DNA from: Manihot esculenta
Taxonomy: Eukaryota; Streptophyta; Magnoliopsida; Malpighiales; Euphorbiaceae
NCBI RefSeq assembly: GCF_001659605.2
Contig: NC_035171.2
Coordinates: 29,119,825 to 29,183,824 of the forward strand
Length of the DNA stretch: 64,000 nt
Direction: 5' to 3'
Shown here: positions 23,798 to 35,150 of the stretch, one piece after another
Numbering within the stretch: the stretch's first letter is position 1
Layout: each line of letters begins with the position of its first letter
Made by a program: the position numbers and the translations under genes
The notes under the pieces: model-generated
What the model saw: only the letters and a program-made list of their open reading frames with translations
The model's database searches: none
Told to the model about the DNA's origin: nothing

Positions 23798-24906
23798 GGG
23801 TCCCTTAGCCGAAAATGGGCGAGCTTTTTCTCCCCATTTCGGCCAAGGTGAGCATTCCGCTATCCTTCCCCAATCTTGAGTTTTTCTTCCTTTTTCCTTG
23901 ATCTTTACAAGTTTATAACTTTGTTTTTGAAGATCTTGGAGCTTAGAACGAGTTTTGGAGCTTGGAGACCAAAAGTTGGAACTTCTCCCATCTCCAAGTT
24001 TAGATCTCCTCAACCCTCGATCTTCAAGAGGTAAGGGCCGATCTTAAGCTCAATGTATGATTTAAACAAGTTTTATGAAGTTTTAAGGGGTAGAATGCAT
24101 GTTAGGGTATATGTTAAACCTATGGGTTTTTGATGATTTTTTTGTACAATGTAGCTTGATTGTGTGTGATTGAAGTGTTGTAGATGGGGTATATGCATGT
24201 TTGAGGCCCCTAGGAACTTGTATGCATGCTTTGGTTGAACAATATGCATGTTTGGAAGGTTTGGAGGCGAAATGTGCTAAGGGAGCCAAGTTTCTGCCCT
24301 TTGGCAGAAACCAGGTTCGGCAGCCGAAGGTACTTTCGGCCGCCGAACATGGCTGGGGAGGCAGGCCTTTCGGCTGCCGAAGTTGCCCCCGAAAAGAGAC
24401 TTTCGTCTCTGTCTGGCACTTTCGGCCGCCGAAGGTGCCGCCGAACCTACCTGAGTTTCGTCTCTGTCCAGGACTTTCGGCCGCCGAAGGTGCCGCCGAA
24501 AGTGCCCTGTTCAGCCATTTCTTGCATGTTTTCATGTGATGTTTTCAGGATGTTTTAGGGGGTCTTTGGGGAGTATTTTAGAGTCATGTTCATGTATGTT
24601 GGTGCCTCATTTGAGTCCACCTGTGTAGGTTCGGACCCGAGGAACCGAGACCCCAGGTTGTGAGATAGTCGTTCAGAGTTCGTTGTTAAAGCTTCAGTTA
24701 CCTGGTGAGTGGAACAACCCCTTAAGCTTTAAAGTAAATGAATAAATGAATGAATCATAAAGCATTGCCCATGCATCATTATGCCATGAGATATATAGGT
24801 TGTATGCATTAGAATTCACGAATATGTTGCATTGCATACTTTGTTGTTGATGTGGATGAATGTTGAATGATCCATTAGCCCTTGTATGTCATGATAGCCT
24901 ATGTGA

Positions 24907-24999
24907 GTCCAGGTGTGCCTGCTACGGCTCTACGCCCCTGGCACTATGACAGATTATGGAAGTCCGGGTGTGCCTGCTACGGCTCTACGCCCCCGGCAT
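24907..24999 (+). repeat. Two 38-nt CCAGG/CCTGG hairpin modules
   Basis: 24907-24944 opens GTCCAGG and closes CCCTGGCAC. 24962-24999 opens GTCCGGG and closes CCCCGGCAT. The interior GTGCCTGCTACGGCTCTACG is the same in both, whereas the stem position changes on both sides (A-T to G-C), which preserves pairing. The 3' LTR carries the same pair 7674 bp downstream. Confidence 0.7.
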
Positions 25000-25725
25000 G
25001 TATAAGTAAGAAAGATAGGGGCTAAATGGTGACAAGTTCATCCTTGTTGTGAAATGTTTGTGTTATGGCGCATACATGAAAGCATGAATAAGAAAAAGAA
25101 AGAAAAAGTTAATGATAATAATAATAATAAAATGAATAATAATATACCTAAAAATGGAGGAATTAAAACAAATGTTTTTAGTTTCTGCTCACTGGGCTCT
25201 AGTAGCTCACCCCACTCCCTTTATCCCCAGAGTTGCAGGTACAGGATAGATCGGGAAGTCAGCTAGAGTGAAGTTCAGTCATGTATGTTGTAATAGATAG
25301 TAGTGGACATGAATATGATGTAATGAGTAATTATGACCATGTAATGTAATGAATGATTTGATGATGTATTGAGGATTATAGTAGTGCTTGACCTAGAGGT
25401 GTGTGAATCCCCATTATGTACAGAGTGTTTAATGAGTAATAATGTTAATGACCATGATTATCCAAGCTGATATGTATGATGATGATACCCCATTGGAGTA
25501 TTTGATGAGGACTCCAGTGTGGGGTTTATGTATGTTTTTTTGTGCATGCACAGGTTTTGCTTGGATAAGAGAAAAGAAAAAGTTTTACAGATCATGTATA
25601 TGTTGTTATGTATGGGATTCCACAGGTTTACAGGAGGTATGTAGGCTTGCTACGGGTCCCGGCGGCCTTAAGCCGATCTGGATCCTAGCGCCGGTAACGG
25701 GTCGGATTTCCGGGTCGTTACAGAG

Positions 25726-25738
25726 TGGTATCAGAGCC
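25726..25738 (+). other. Gyp1 primer-binding site (initiator Met-tRNA)
   Basis: TGGTATCAGAGCC three bases after the LTR end. Confidence 0.95.
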
Positions 25739-25918
25739 CTAGGTTCATATGATCGGACCTAGAGTGTCGGGCTCATAGATGTTCTAGAAGGTCAAGCACA
25801 CTAGGAAAATCATGTCCACTAGGATAGGATGTAGAGTCCTGTCTATATGATGATATGATATGCCATGATGATATGCATGTGCATAAATGCTATGATGTGA
25901 TGCTATGTATGTGATGAG

Positions 25919-25942
25919 GGTTCATGTGTTTCCACATGAACC
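25919..25942 (+). other. Leader hairpin upstream of gag
   Basis: Perfect 10-bp inverted repeat GGTTCATGTG / CACATGAACC with a 4-nt loop (TTTC), 50 bp before the gag start. The same hairpin with other loops or a wobble pair is found in Gyp2 and Gyp4 leaders. Confidence 0.75.
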
Positions 25943-25992
25943 ATATGATGCTAATGATTGCTTGTGCTATGTGTTGTTTTTCAGAGGATAGA

Positions 25993-28900
25993 ATGAGAGG
26001 AACTCGTCGATCTGCACGATTGACTGGAGTGCCACCTCAGGACGAGGACGCTGATGCCCGTCCTTCAGCTTTGCCAAGGGCAATGTCCAGTAGGTCCAAC
26101 AGAGACAGAGTAGCTAGAGACCCTAGAAGGTCTTTGGATCTGGGTAGAAGCAGATCAGTAAGGGGAACAGTGCAGGGAGGAATGTCTGAGGATATGGAAG
26201 TAGATCAGAGGAGGGATGGCAGTCTCGGTGTGAGCATGCCGGAAGAGGGCATGGGAGAATCAGAAGGAGGCACTCAGGCCTCGAGTTATGTCCAGCCACA
26301 TCACTACCCACCCTATTCACACCATCCAGGGTATTCGATGGGAGGTACATCGGATTACCCCAGTTTTAGCCCTTATCCTCCACATATGCCATACCCACCT
26401 TACTACCCACCATACTCTCAGTACCCCATGTACCCACCTCCACCTCCCTATACCAGTACAGCAAACCCTACCCCAGGGGATGTTGTACCTCCACCACCAC
26501 CAGTATCTACTGTCCCGGAAACACAAGTACCCAAACCTACCTCATCTGGAGGGAGCAAGGTCAAGATGACCGATTATATGAAGCTGGGTGCTCCCCAGTT
26601 TGAAACCAGTGATGATCCGTTCGTGTATTTGGAGCGGGTCAAGGCAATTACAGATGAGATAGGGGCTGATGACAGTAGAGCCATTCAGATGGCCGGGTTC
26701 ACGCTTAAGTGCAAGAAGGCACGGGAGTGGTTCAAGAATTATGTGAACCCGAGAGTGGACAGCATGAATTGGGAAGAGTTTGCAAACGAGTTTGCAGGAT
26801 GGGCTTTCCCTGATAGTTCAAGGGAATTGAAGATGATAGAATTCGAGCAGTTGAGGCAAACTGATGACATGAGTGTAGACGAGTACACAGACAGGTTCCT
26901 GGAGTTGTTGCCATATGCTGGGCTGAATTTGGACACAGATCAAAAGAAGTCAAGGAGATATATTATGAGGCTGCACTCCAGGTATTCCTCTTTGGTACAG
27001 TCAGCAGAGAGGGAGAGTTTCCATGCCATAGTGGATATGGCTAGGAGAATGGAGGCTAGTGCTATCGTTGAGGGGAAGGTAAAACAGTCAGTGGCACAGT
27101 CTTCTGGTTCCAAGACCCCAGGTGGGGAAAGGTTAGACTCTTCTTCTCTGAGTGCAGCAGTTGCAGGCAGTAAGAAGTGGGACAGAGGCCACAGAAAATC
27201 TAAGAAGAATAAGTTCTGGAACAAGATCAAGTCAGGTCTGGGTTTAGGCAGTGGCTCAAGCTCTGGCGCAGAGGTTACAGCATGTATGAGATGTGGGAGA
27301 CCACACAAGGGAGTATGTCTGGCAGGGACAAACACATGTTTCAGGTGCGGACAAGCGGGTCATTTGGCTCGAGATTGTCCTAGAGCAGCCTTTGCAGCAC
27401 CGTCTCAGCAGACCACCTCCGGCAGTGTGGTGCAGCCAGTAGCTCCAGCCGCAACACAGGCCAATGGCAGAGGCAGAGGGAGAGGGTCAGCCTCTTCATC
27501 AGCAGGATACAGAGGTGAAGGTCCATCAGCTCCGGCACGGATCTTCACTATGACTCAGCAGGAGGCCAGCACATCCAACACCGTGGTGGCAGGTAATCTC
27601 ATCATTGGTTGTTCTGATGTGTATGCCTTAATGGACCCGGGTGCATCTCATTCTTTTGTTGCTCCGAGAGTCGTGGAGAGGGTAGGATTGATGGTCTCTG
27701 GGTTAGAGTGTCCCCTATGGGTCAGTGGACCCAAGTGTGACCCGTCAGTGGCAGAGGCAGTCTGCCAATGTAGTCCAGTTTTCATAGAGGGAAGATGCCT
27801 TTCCGCCGACCTTGTGGTTCTAGATTTGACAGATTTTGACGTCATTCTAGGGATGGATTGGTTATCGACCCATGGTGCTACCTTGGACTGTAGAGACAAG
27901 GTAGTCAGATTCAGAGATCAGGATGGGTCAGAGGTCGTCTTCAGAGGAGACAAGAGGGGTACACCTAGAGGTCTGATCTCAGCTCTTCAGGCTCGTAGGT
28001 TGCTTAGGAGGGGATGTCAGGGGTTTCTAGCTCATGTGAGGGAGTCAGATAGTCATGTCAGAGAGCCCGCCTCAGTGCCTGTGGTGAGTGAGTTCTTAGA
28101 TGTTTTCCCAGACGAGCTGCCAGGGTTACCACCTGCTAGGGAGATAGAGTTCGAGATTGAGTTAATGCCCGGTACCAGACCGATCTCTATCCCTCCCTAC
28201 AGGATGGCACCAGCTGAATTGAAAGAACTGAAGGAACAGTTGCAAGAGTTGGTAGATAAGGGTTTCATCCGACCGAGTACTTCACCTTGGGGTGCTCCGG
28301 TTTTGTTTGTGAGGAAGAAGGATGGATCCCTCAGACTTTGTATCGACTACAGACAGTTGAACAAGGTCACTACCAAGAACAAGTACCCTTTGCCGAGGAT
28401 CGACGATCTATTCGACCAGCTAGCAGGAGCAGGTTGTTTCTCCAAAATAGATCTGAGATCAGGGTACCATCAGTTGAGGATAAGGAATGAAGATGTACCG
28501 AAGACAGCTTTCAGGACCAGGTATGGGCACTATGAGTTCCTTGTGATGCCGTTTGGGTTGACCAACGCCCCTGCAGCATTCATGGACCTCATGAACAGAG
28601 TATTCAGTCAGTATCTGGATCACTTCGTTATTGTCTTCATAGATGATATCCTAGTGTATTCCAGGAATGCAGAGGAGCATGCCCATCACCTGAGGACAGT
28701 TTTGCAGACCTTGAGAGAGCATGGCTTGTATGCCAAGTTCTCCAAGTGTGAGTTTTGGCTTAGGAGCATTTCATTCTTGGGGCACATTGTGTCGGAACAG
28801 GGTATTGAAGTAGACCCCAAGAAGGTAGAGGCTGTAGCTAACTGGCCTAGACCCACCACAGTGACCGAGATCAAGAGTTTTCTGGGTTTAGCAGGTTACT

Positions 28901-30978
28901 ACAGGAGGTTCGTTCAGGACTTCTCAAAGATTGCTACTCCTATGACCAAATTGACAAAGAAGAATCAGAAGTTCATATGGACCGATCAGTGTGAGGAAAG
29001 CTTTGAGGAGCTTAAGAGGAGGTTGACTTCAGCACCGGTGTTAGCTCTGCCAAAAAGTGATGATGACTTCTTAGTATATTGTGATGCGTCCCGTGTGGGA
29101 CTGGGTTGTGTGCTAATGCAAAATGAGAGGGTGATCGCTTATGCTTCTAGGCAGCTGAAGAAGCATGAGCTGAATTACCCCACACACGATCTTGAGATGG
29201 CAGCAGTCATCTTTGCACTCAAGATGTGGAGGCATTACCTCTATGGGGTAAAATGTGAGATCTTCACAGATCATAAGAGCCTGCAGCACATCTTGAGTCC
29301 GAGAGATTTGAATTTGAGGCAGAGGAGATGGGTAGAGCTATTGAGTGACTATGATTGCAAGATTCAGTACCATCCGGGTAAGGCGAATGTTGTGGCAGAC
29401 GCCCTAAGCCGGAAATCACTCGGCAGTCTATCCCACATTTCAGCAGAGAGGAGGCCGGTGGTGAAGGAGTTTCACAGACTTATGAGTGAGGGATTACAGT
29501 TGGAGTTGTCTGGTACAGGTGCCTTAGTGGCTCAGATGAGAGTGACACCCGTGTTTCTGGAGCAGGTAGCTCAGAAACAGCATGAGGACCCAGAGTTGGT
29601 CAGGATAGCCAGAACGGTTCAGTCAGGCCAGAGTAATGAGTTCAAGTTTGATGATAAAGGGATCCTCCGCTACGGGAACAGATTATGTGTGCCAGATGAC
29701 ATTGGTCTGAAGGGAGATATTATGGGGGAAGCCCATAATACCAGGTATAGTGTTCACCCTGGGGCCACCAAGATGTATCAGGATCTGAAGAGAGTGTATT
29801 GGTGGCCAGCTATGAAGAAGGACGTGGCACTGTTCGTGTCAGCCTGCGATGTGTGTCAGAGGGTGAAACTAGAGCATCAGAAGCCGGCTGGAATGTTGAA
29901 CCCACTACCGATTCCAGAGTGGAAATGGGAGAATATAGCTATGGACTTCGTAGTGGGGTTACCGGCGACGTCCAACAGATTGGACTCCATATGGGTGATT
30001 GTGGACAGACTCACCAAATCTGCTCACTTCATCCCTGTCAGGAGTGGTTACTCTGTGGACAAGTTGGCGCAGGTGTACGTAGATGAGATTGTCAGACTGC
30101 ATGGGGTCCCGGTATCTATAGTGTTAGATAGAGGGCCCCAGTTCACCTCCAGGTTTTGGCGGAGTCTGCAGAACGCTATGGGTACCAGATTAGACTTCAG
30201 TACTGCCTTCCACCCACAGACAGACGGACAGTCAGAGAGGACCATCCAAACAATAGAGGATATGCTCAGAATGTGTGTGCTAGATTTTGGCGGTTCTTGG
30301 AGGCAGCATCTACCTTTGGTGGAGTTTGCCTACAATAACAGCTATCATGATAGCATAGGGATGGCTCCATATGAAGCTTTGTATGGGAGGAAGTGCAGAT
30401 CACCTATCTGCTGGGAGGAAGTAGGAGAGAGGACTCTTGCGGGTCCGGAGTTAGTAGAACTTACCAGCAGGGTGGTACCCATAATCAGAGAGAGGATCAA
30501 GACTGCTGCTAGTCGGCAGAAGAGTTATGCAGATATTCGCAGAAGACAGCTAGAGTTTCAGGAGGGGGATTTGGTTTTGCTCAAGGTGTCTCCTATGAAA
30601 GGAGTGATTCGGTTCGGGAAGAAGGGTAAGTTAGCTCCACGGTACATCGGTCCTTTCGAGGTACTTCAGAGGGTCGGTAATGTGTCGTACAAGCTAGACT
30701 TGCCTGCTTCGATGGAGAGAATCCATCCGGTTTTCCATGTTTCTCTGTTACGGAAGTATGTGTCGGATCCTGGCAAGGTTCTTAGTGAGCCTGATGTAGA
30801 GATCCAAGAGGATCTCACCTATGTAGAGCAGCCAGTGCGGATTCTTGACACCCAGATCAGAAAGCTGAGGAACAAGGAAATCCCGATGGTAAAGGTCCTT
30901 TGGAACCACCACAACTTAGAGGAATGCACCTGGGAGACCCGGGAGTCTATGCTCCAGCAATACCCCCATCTGTTTTGA
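25993..30978 (+). CDS. Gyp1 Gag-Pol polyprotein, chromovirus type, 1661 residues
   Basis: Single open frame encoding capsid and all retrotransposition enzymes. In order: basic N-terminus; Tyr/Pro-rich stretch (about 100-165); retrotransposon Gag core (about 185-330); CCHC knuckle [14 protein letters not shown] from residue 449, preceded by [12 protein letters not shown]; aspartic protease [10 protein letters not shown] (D548); reverse transcriptase with FIDD (D884, D885); RNase H starting near CDASRVGLG (D1031); integrase with an HHCC region (His at about 1248) and the triad D1318, D1379, E1415, the last two spaced D-35-E; and a C-terminal chromodomain (about 1606-1661). The frame is open from 25924, but I start at Met 25993 ([10 protein letters not shown]) because the homologous Gag begins there in Gyp2. 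Gyp3 has Ser where this copy has Leu just before D1379, and Ala where this copy has Asp in YHDSIGM; the effect is unknown. Chromodomains direct integration to heterochromatin. Confidence 0.95.
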   Translation: MRGTRRSARLTGVPPQDEDADARPSALPRAMSSRSNRDRVARDPRRSLDLGRSRSVRGTVQGGMSEDMEVDQRRDGSLGVSMPEEGMGESEGGTQASSYVQPHHYPPYSHHPGYSMGGTSDYPSFSPYPPHMPYPPYYPPYSQYPMYPPPPPYTSTANPTPGDVVPPPPPVSTVPETQVPKPTSSGGSKVKMTDYMKLGAPQFETSDDPFVYLERVKAITDEIGADDSRAIQMAGFTLKCKKAREWFKNYVNPRVDSMNWEEFANEFAGWAFPDSSRELKMIEFEQLRQTDDMSVDEYTDRFLELLPYAGLNLDTDQKKSRRYIMRLHSRYSSLVQSAERESFHAIVDMARRMEASAIVEGKVKQSVAQSSGSKTPGGERLDSSSLSAAVAGSKKWDRGHRKSKKNKFWNKIKSGLGLGSGSSSGAEVTACMRCGRPHKGVCLAGTNTCFRCGQAGHLARDCPRAAFAAPSQQTTSGSVVQPVAPAATQANGRGRGRGSASSSAGYRGEGPSAPARIFTMTQQEASTSNTVVAGNLIIGCSDVYALMDPGASHSFVAPRVVERVGLMVSGLECPLWVSGPKCDPSVAEAVCQCSPVFIEGRCLSADLVVLDLTDFDVILGMDWLSTHGATLDCRDKVVRFRDQDGSEVVFRGDKRGTPRGLISALQARRLLRRGCQGFLAHVRESDSHVREPASVPVVSEFLDVFPDELPGLPPAREIEFEIELMPGTRPISIPPYRMAPAELKELKEQLQELVDKGFIRPSTSPWGAPVLFVRKKDGSLRLCIDYRQLNKVTTKNKYPLPRIDDLFDQLAGAGCFSKIDLRSGYHQLRIRNEDVPKTAFRTRYGHYEFLVMPFGLTNAPAAFMDLMNRVFSQYLDHFVIVFIDDILVYSRNAEEHAHHLRTVLQTLREHGLYAKFSKCEFWLRSISFLGHIVSEQGIEVDPKKVEAVANWPRPTTVTEIKSFLGLAGYYRRFVQDFSKIATPMTKLTKKNQKFIWTDQCEESFEELKRRLTSAPVLALPKSDDDFLVYCDASRVGLGCVLMQNERVIAYASRQLKKHELNYPTHDLEMAAVIFALKMWRHYLYGVKCEIFTDHKSLQHILSPRDLNLRQRRWVELLSDYDCKIQYHPGKANVVADALSRKSLGSLSHISAERRPVVKEFHRLMSEGLQLELSGTGALVAQMRVTPVFLEQVAQKQHEDPELVRIARTVQSGQSNEFKFDDKGILRYGNRLCVPDDIGLKGDIMGEAHNTRYSVHPGATKMYQDLKRVYWWPAMKKDVALFVSACDVCQRVKLEHQKPAGMLNPLPIPEWKWENIAMDFVVGLPATSNRLDSIWVIVDRLTKSAHFIPVRSGYSVDKLAQVYVDEIVRLHGVPVSIVLDRGPQFTSRFWRSLQNAMGTRLDFSTAFHPQTDGQSERTIQTIEDMLRMCVLDFGGSWRQHLPLVEFAYNNSYHDSIGMAPYEALYGRKCRSPICWEEVGERTLAGPELVELTSRVVPIIRERIKTAASRQKSYADIRRRQLEFQEGDLVLLKVSPMKGVIRFGKKGKLAPRYIGPFEVLQRVGNVSYKLDLPASMERIHPVFHVSLLRKYVSDPGKVLSEPDVEIQEDLTYVEQPVRILDTQIRKLRNKEIPMVKVLWNHHNLEECTWETRESMLQQYPHLF

Positions 30979-31095
30979 GGTGAGTGTTAATTGTTTTGAG
31001 TGTCTGTATGTATGCTATGCTGTATGTTATGTTTATGCCATGTTGATGCCATGCCTTGTATGTTAGTTGAGGAACATTCGGGGACGAATGTTCTT

Positions 31096-31107
31096 AAGGG
31101 GGGAGAA
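31096..31107 (+). other. Gyp1 polypurine tract
   Basis: AAGGGGGGAGAA immediately before the 3' LTR, the plus-strand priming site. Confidence 0.92.
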
Positions 31108-33396
31108 TGTAATACCCGGCTAGACTCCGGTATCGGAATCCCTACCGTCCGGTGGGACCTCGGATGTCGGAAACCTCTAGAAGGGTAAAACTATGATTTT
31201 ATGAAATGTTTTCATGTATTTCATGCTTTTAAGTAAGAAATTAAATGAGTTTTTGCATGAAAATCCTTGGAGGAAAACCCAGGTTCGGCCGCCGAACTTC
31301 GAAGTTCGGCCGCCGAACATGCATGCGTTTTGGAGGCACGTTAGGCCCCCGAAAGCATAAGTGAGGGAAGTCAAGGTTCGGCCGCCGAACCTCATGTTCG
31401 GCCGCCGAACATTTGCATGGATGCGGAGGCACATTCGGCCCCCGAACGTGGTCTGGCCAGCCACTATAAAAGGGTCCCTTAGCCGAAAATGGGCGAGCTT
31501 TTTCTCCCCATTTCGGCCAAGGTGAGCATTCCGCTATCCTTCCCCAATCTTGAGTTTTTCTTCCTTTTTCCTTGATCTTTACAAGTTTATAACTTTGTTT
31601 TTGAAGATCTTGGAGCTTAGAACGAGTTTTGGAGCTTGGAGACCAAAAGTTGGAACTTCTCCCATCTCCAAGTTTAGATCTCCTCAACCCTCGATCTTCA
31701 AGAGGTAAGGGCCGATCTTAAGCTCAATGTATGATTTAAACAAGTTTTATGAAGTTTTAAGGGGTAGAATGCATGTTAGGGTATATGTTAAACCTATGGG
31801 TTTTTGATGATTTTTTTGTACAATGTAGCTTGATTGTGTGTGATTGAAGTGTTGTAGATGGGGTATATGCATGTTTGAGGCCCCTAGGAACTTGTATGCA
31901 TGCTTTGGTTGAACAATATGCATGTTTGGAAGGTTTGGAGGCGAAATGTGCTAAGGGAGCCAAGTTTCTGCCCTTTGGCAAAAACCAGGTTCGGCAGCCG
32001 AAGGTACTTTCGGCCGCCGAACATGGCTGGGGAGGCAGGCCTTTCGGCTGCCGAAGTTGCCCCCGAAAAGAGACTTTCGTCTCTGTCTGGCACTTTCGGC
32101 CGCCGAAGGTGCCGCCGAACCTACCTGAGTTTCGTCTCTGTCCAGGACTTTCGGCCGCCGAAGGTGCCGCCGAAAGTGCCCTGTTCAGCCATTTCTTGCA
32201 TGTTTTCATGTGATGTTTTCAGGATGTTTTAGGGGGTCTTTGGGGAGTATTTTAGAGTCATGTTCATGTATGTTGGTGCCTCATTTGAGTCCACCTGTGT
32301 AGGTTCGGACCCGAGGAACCGAGACCCCAGGTTGTGAGATAGTCGTTCAGAGTTCGTTGTTAAAGCTTCAGTTACCTGGTGAGTGGAACAACCCCTTAAG
32401 CTTTAAAGTAAATGAATAAATGAATGAATCATAAAGCATTGCCCATGCATCATTATGCCATGAGATATATAGGTTGTATGCATTAGAATTCACGAATATG
32501 TTGCATTGCATACTTTGTTGTTGATGTGGATGAATGTTGAATGATCCATTAGCCCTTGTATGTCATGATAGCCTATGTGAGTCCAGGTGTGCCTGCTACG
32601 GCTCTACGCCCCTGGCACTATGACAGATTATGGAAGTCCGGGTGTGCCTGCTACGGCTCTACGCCCCCGGCATGTATAAGTAAGAAAGATAGGGGCTAAA
32701 TGGTGACAAGTTCATCCTTGTTGTGAAATGTTTGTGTTATGGCGCATACATGAAAGCATGAATAAGAAAAAGAAAGAAAAAGTTAATGATAATAATAATA
32801 ATAAAATGAATAATAATATACCTAAAAATGGAGGAATTAAAACAAATGTTTTTAGTTTCTGCTCACTGGGCTCTAGTAGCTCACCCCACTCCCTTTATCC
32901 CCAGAGTTGCAGGTACAGGATAGATCGGGAAGTCAGCTAGAGTGAAGTTCAGTCATGTATGTTGTAATAGATAGTAGTGGACATGAATATGATGTAATGA
33001 GTAATTATGACCATGTAATGTAATGAATGATTTGATGATGTATTGAGGATTATAGTAGTGCTTGACCTAGAGGTGTGTGAATCCCCATTATGTACAGAGT
33101 GTTTAATGAGTAATAATGTTAATGACCATGATTATCCAAGCTGATATGTATGATGATGATACCCCATTGGAGTATTTGATGAGGACTCCAGTGTGGGGTT
33201 TATGTATGTTTTTTTGTGCATGCACAGGTTTTGCTTGGATAAGAGAAAAGAAAAAGTTTTACAGATCATGTATATGTTGTTATGTATGGGATTCCACAGG
33301 TTTACAGGAGGTATGTAGGCTTGCTACGGGTCCCGGCGGCCTTAAGCCGATCTGGATCCTAGCGCCGGTAACGGGTCGGATTTTCGGGTCGTTACA
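31108..33396 (+). repeat. Gyp1 3' LTR
   Basis: Same 2289-bp length as the 5' LTR and identical in everything I compared except two bases. Followed by the target-site duplication TAAGG. Confidence 0.95.
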
Positions 33397-35108
33397 TAAG
33401 GGTTGGGTGAACTTGTCACCAATTAGTCCAAGCTAACTCTGTGCCAGGCCGTAGCATGGGGTCCTGGTCTTCCTGTCATAACATACATTACTTACCATTA
33501 TCCCAGGGCCTCCTCTGGGCTCCTGGTCTTCGAGTCCCATAACCGTGCCAGGCCGTAGAATGGGGTCCTGGTCTTTCCTCACTCTGTGCCAGGCCGTAGA
33601 ATGGGGTCCTGTTCTTCCTGTCATGGACTAATTGGGTCATCCAACATTCACCCACATCAACAACAATCGATGCAATGCGGCATATTCGTGAAAACTAATG
33701 CAATCATCCTATTGCATAATCATGATGCATGAAACATGATAAAACATTTAATTTTTCAATTTAAAAGATTAAGTTTGATTCCACTCACCTCTGGCTGACT
33801 CTGACAACACCGAAGCAGCTGAACTCACTACTGGGGTCCTCGGTTCCTCGGGTTCGAACCTACACAGGTGGACTCAAATGAGGGACCAAACATACTAGAA
33901 CATAACTATAAACTACTCCCCAAAAACCCTCCTAAAACATCATAAAACAACCATAGAGAAACATGCAAAGGAGACCTGGACAGGGCACTTCCGGCGGCAG
34001 GTTCGGCGGCCGAAAGTCCCTCCAGAGCCGAAAGTCAGGCAGGTTCGGCGGCACCTTCGGCGGCCAAAACTCCCAGACAGAGACGAAGCTCATGCATGTT
34101 CGGCGGCACTTTCGGCTGCCAAAACTGCCAGACAGAGACGAAAGTCTCCTTTCGGGGGTAGGCTTTGGCAGCCGAAAGGCTGCCTCCCCAGCCATGTTCG
34201 GCGGTCGAAAGTCCTTCGGCTGCCGAACCTGGTTTCTGCCAAAGGGCAGAAACTTGGCTCCTTTTGCACATTTCGTCTCCAAACCTTCCAAACATGCATC
34301 AAACCTATTCTACAACACACAAACACAAGCATATATGTTCCTAGGGGCCTCAAACCATCATAAACCCCATCTACAACACAACAAGCATCCACATTGTTTA
34401 TGAACATACATTTATACCCATAAACATAACCATAACCTAAACATGCATTCTAACCCATAGATCTACTTAAAACTTACTTAAAACATGCAATGAGCTTAAG
34501 ATCGGCTCTTACCTCTTGAAGATCGAGAGAGACGACTTAAAACTCGGAGTTGGGAGAGATTGGGTTCTTGAACCTCCAAGCTCCAAAACTTTGCTCAAAA
34601 GCTTAAATCTTCAAAACAAAGTTAAAACAAATGAAAATCTTGAAAGATTTAGAGGAAGAACATCAAAGATTGGTGAGGGACGGCGGAGAGCTCACCTTGG
34701 CCGAAAATGGGGAAAAAGCTCGCCCGTTTTCGGCTAAGGGACCCTTTTATAGTGGCTGGCCAGACCACGTTCGGGGGCCGAATGTGCCTCCGCATGCATG
34801 CCATGTTCGGCGGCCGAACTTGAGGTTCGGCGGCCGAACCTGGACTTCCCTCACTTATGCTTTCGGGGGCCTAAAGCACACCCGCAACGCATGCATGTTC
34901 GGCGGCCGAACTTGAGGTTCGGCGGCCGAACCTAAGTTTTCCTCCAATGCTATTTTCATGCAAAAACTCATTTTATTTCATGCTTAAAACATAAAACACA
35001 TTAAAACATTTTATAAAAACATGGTTCCTACCCTTCTAGAGGCTTCCGACATCCAAGATTCCACCGGACGGTAGGAATCCCGATACCGGAGTCTAGCCGG
35101 GTATTATA
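33397..35108 (-). repeat. Gyp2 LTR a, right segment
   Basis: Continues LTR a after the Gyp1 insertion and matches LTR b from 59194 onward. It has an extra tandem copy of the GTGCCAGGCCGTAGAATGGG module (about 33544-33612) that LTR b lacks, about 42 bp in length. The terminal CA has become TA (GTATTATA). Confidence 0.92.
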
Positions 35109-35121
35109 TTCTCCCCCCCTT
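35109..35121 (-). other. Gyp2 polypurine tract
   Basis: On the minus strand a run of A/G (AAGGGGGGGAGAA) abuts LTR a. It lies opposite the conserved GAACATTCGGGGACGAATGTTC inverted repeat (about 35125-35148). Confidence 0.88.
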
Positions 35122-35150
35122 AAGAACATTCGTCCCCGAATGTTCCTAAA

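Larger units (their letters stand above)
23434..25722 (+). repeat. Gyp1 5' LTR
   Basis: Begins TGTAATACCCGG and ends GGTCGTTACA. Four TTCGGCCGCCGAAC-type sites lie upstream of the TATA box (about 23612-23740) and a second cluster downstream (about 24315-24510). Further downstream come a donor-like site (GTAAGG at 24031), two CCAGG/CCTGG hairpin modules (24907-24999) and a conserved pyrimidine-rich CAG block (25209-25238). Confidence 0.95.
23434..33396 (+). mobile_element. Gyp1: complete, apparently intact chromovirus-type Ty3/gypsy element (9963 bp)
   Basis: It has two 2289-bp LTRs (23434-25722 and 31108-33396), a primer site, a leader hairpin, one uninterrupted gag-pol frame and a polypurine tract. 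It is flanked by the perfect target-site duplication TAAGG (23429-23433 and 33397-33401). I see only two LTR differences: G versus A in the GGCA(G/A)AAACC stretch (about 24304 versus 31979) and C versus T in TT(C/T)CGGGTCG near the end. The empty target survives in LTR b at 59194-59198. All parts needed for autonomous retrotransposition appear present. Confidence 0.95.

Noticed and set aside
24083..24558. Overlapping reading frames on both strands encoding FGGRT, SAAE, RRPN repeats
   Set aside because: They recur wherever the TTCGGCCGCCGAA palindromes occur in the LTRs, in every orientation, and share no family. They are by-products of a GC-rich palindrome that has no stop codon in any frame.
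25726..25738. tRNA-like sequence
   Set aside because: Only the 13-base complement of the tRNA 3' end is present; no tRNA gene structure surrounds it or any other primer site in the window.
33436..33620. Regularly spaced repeats that could suggest a CRISPR-like array
   Set aside because: Units are imperfect, adjacent with no unique spacers, sit inside a plant LTR, and vary in number between LTR copies. They are tandem LTR modules.
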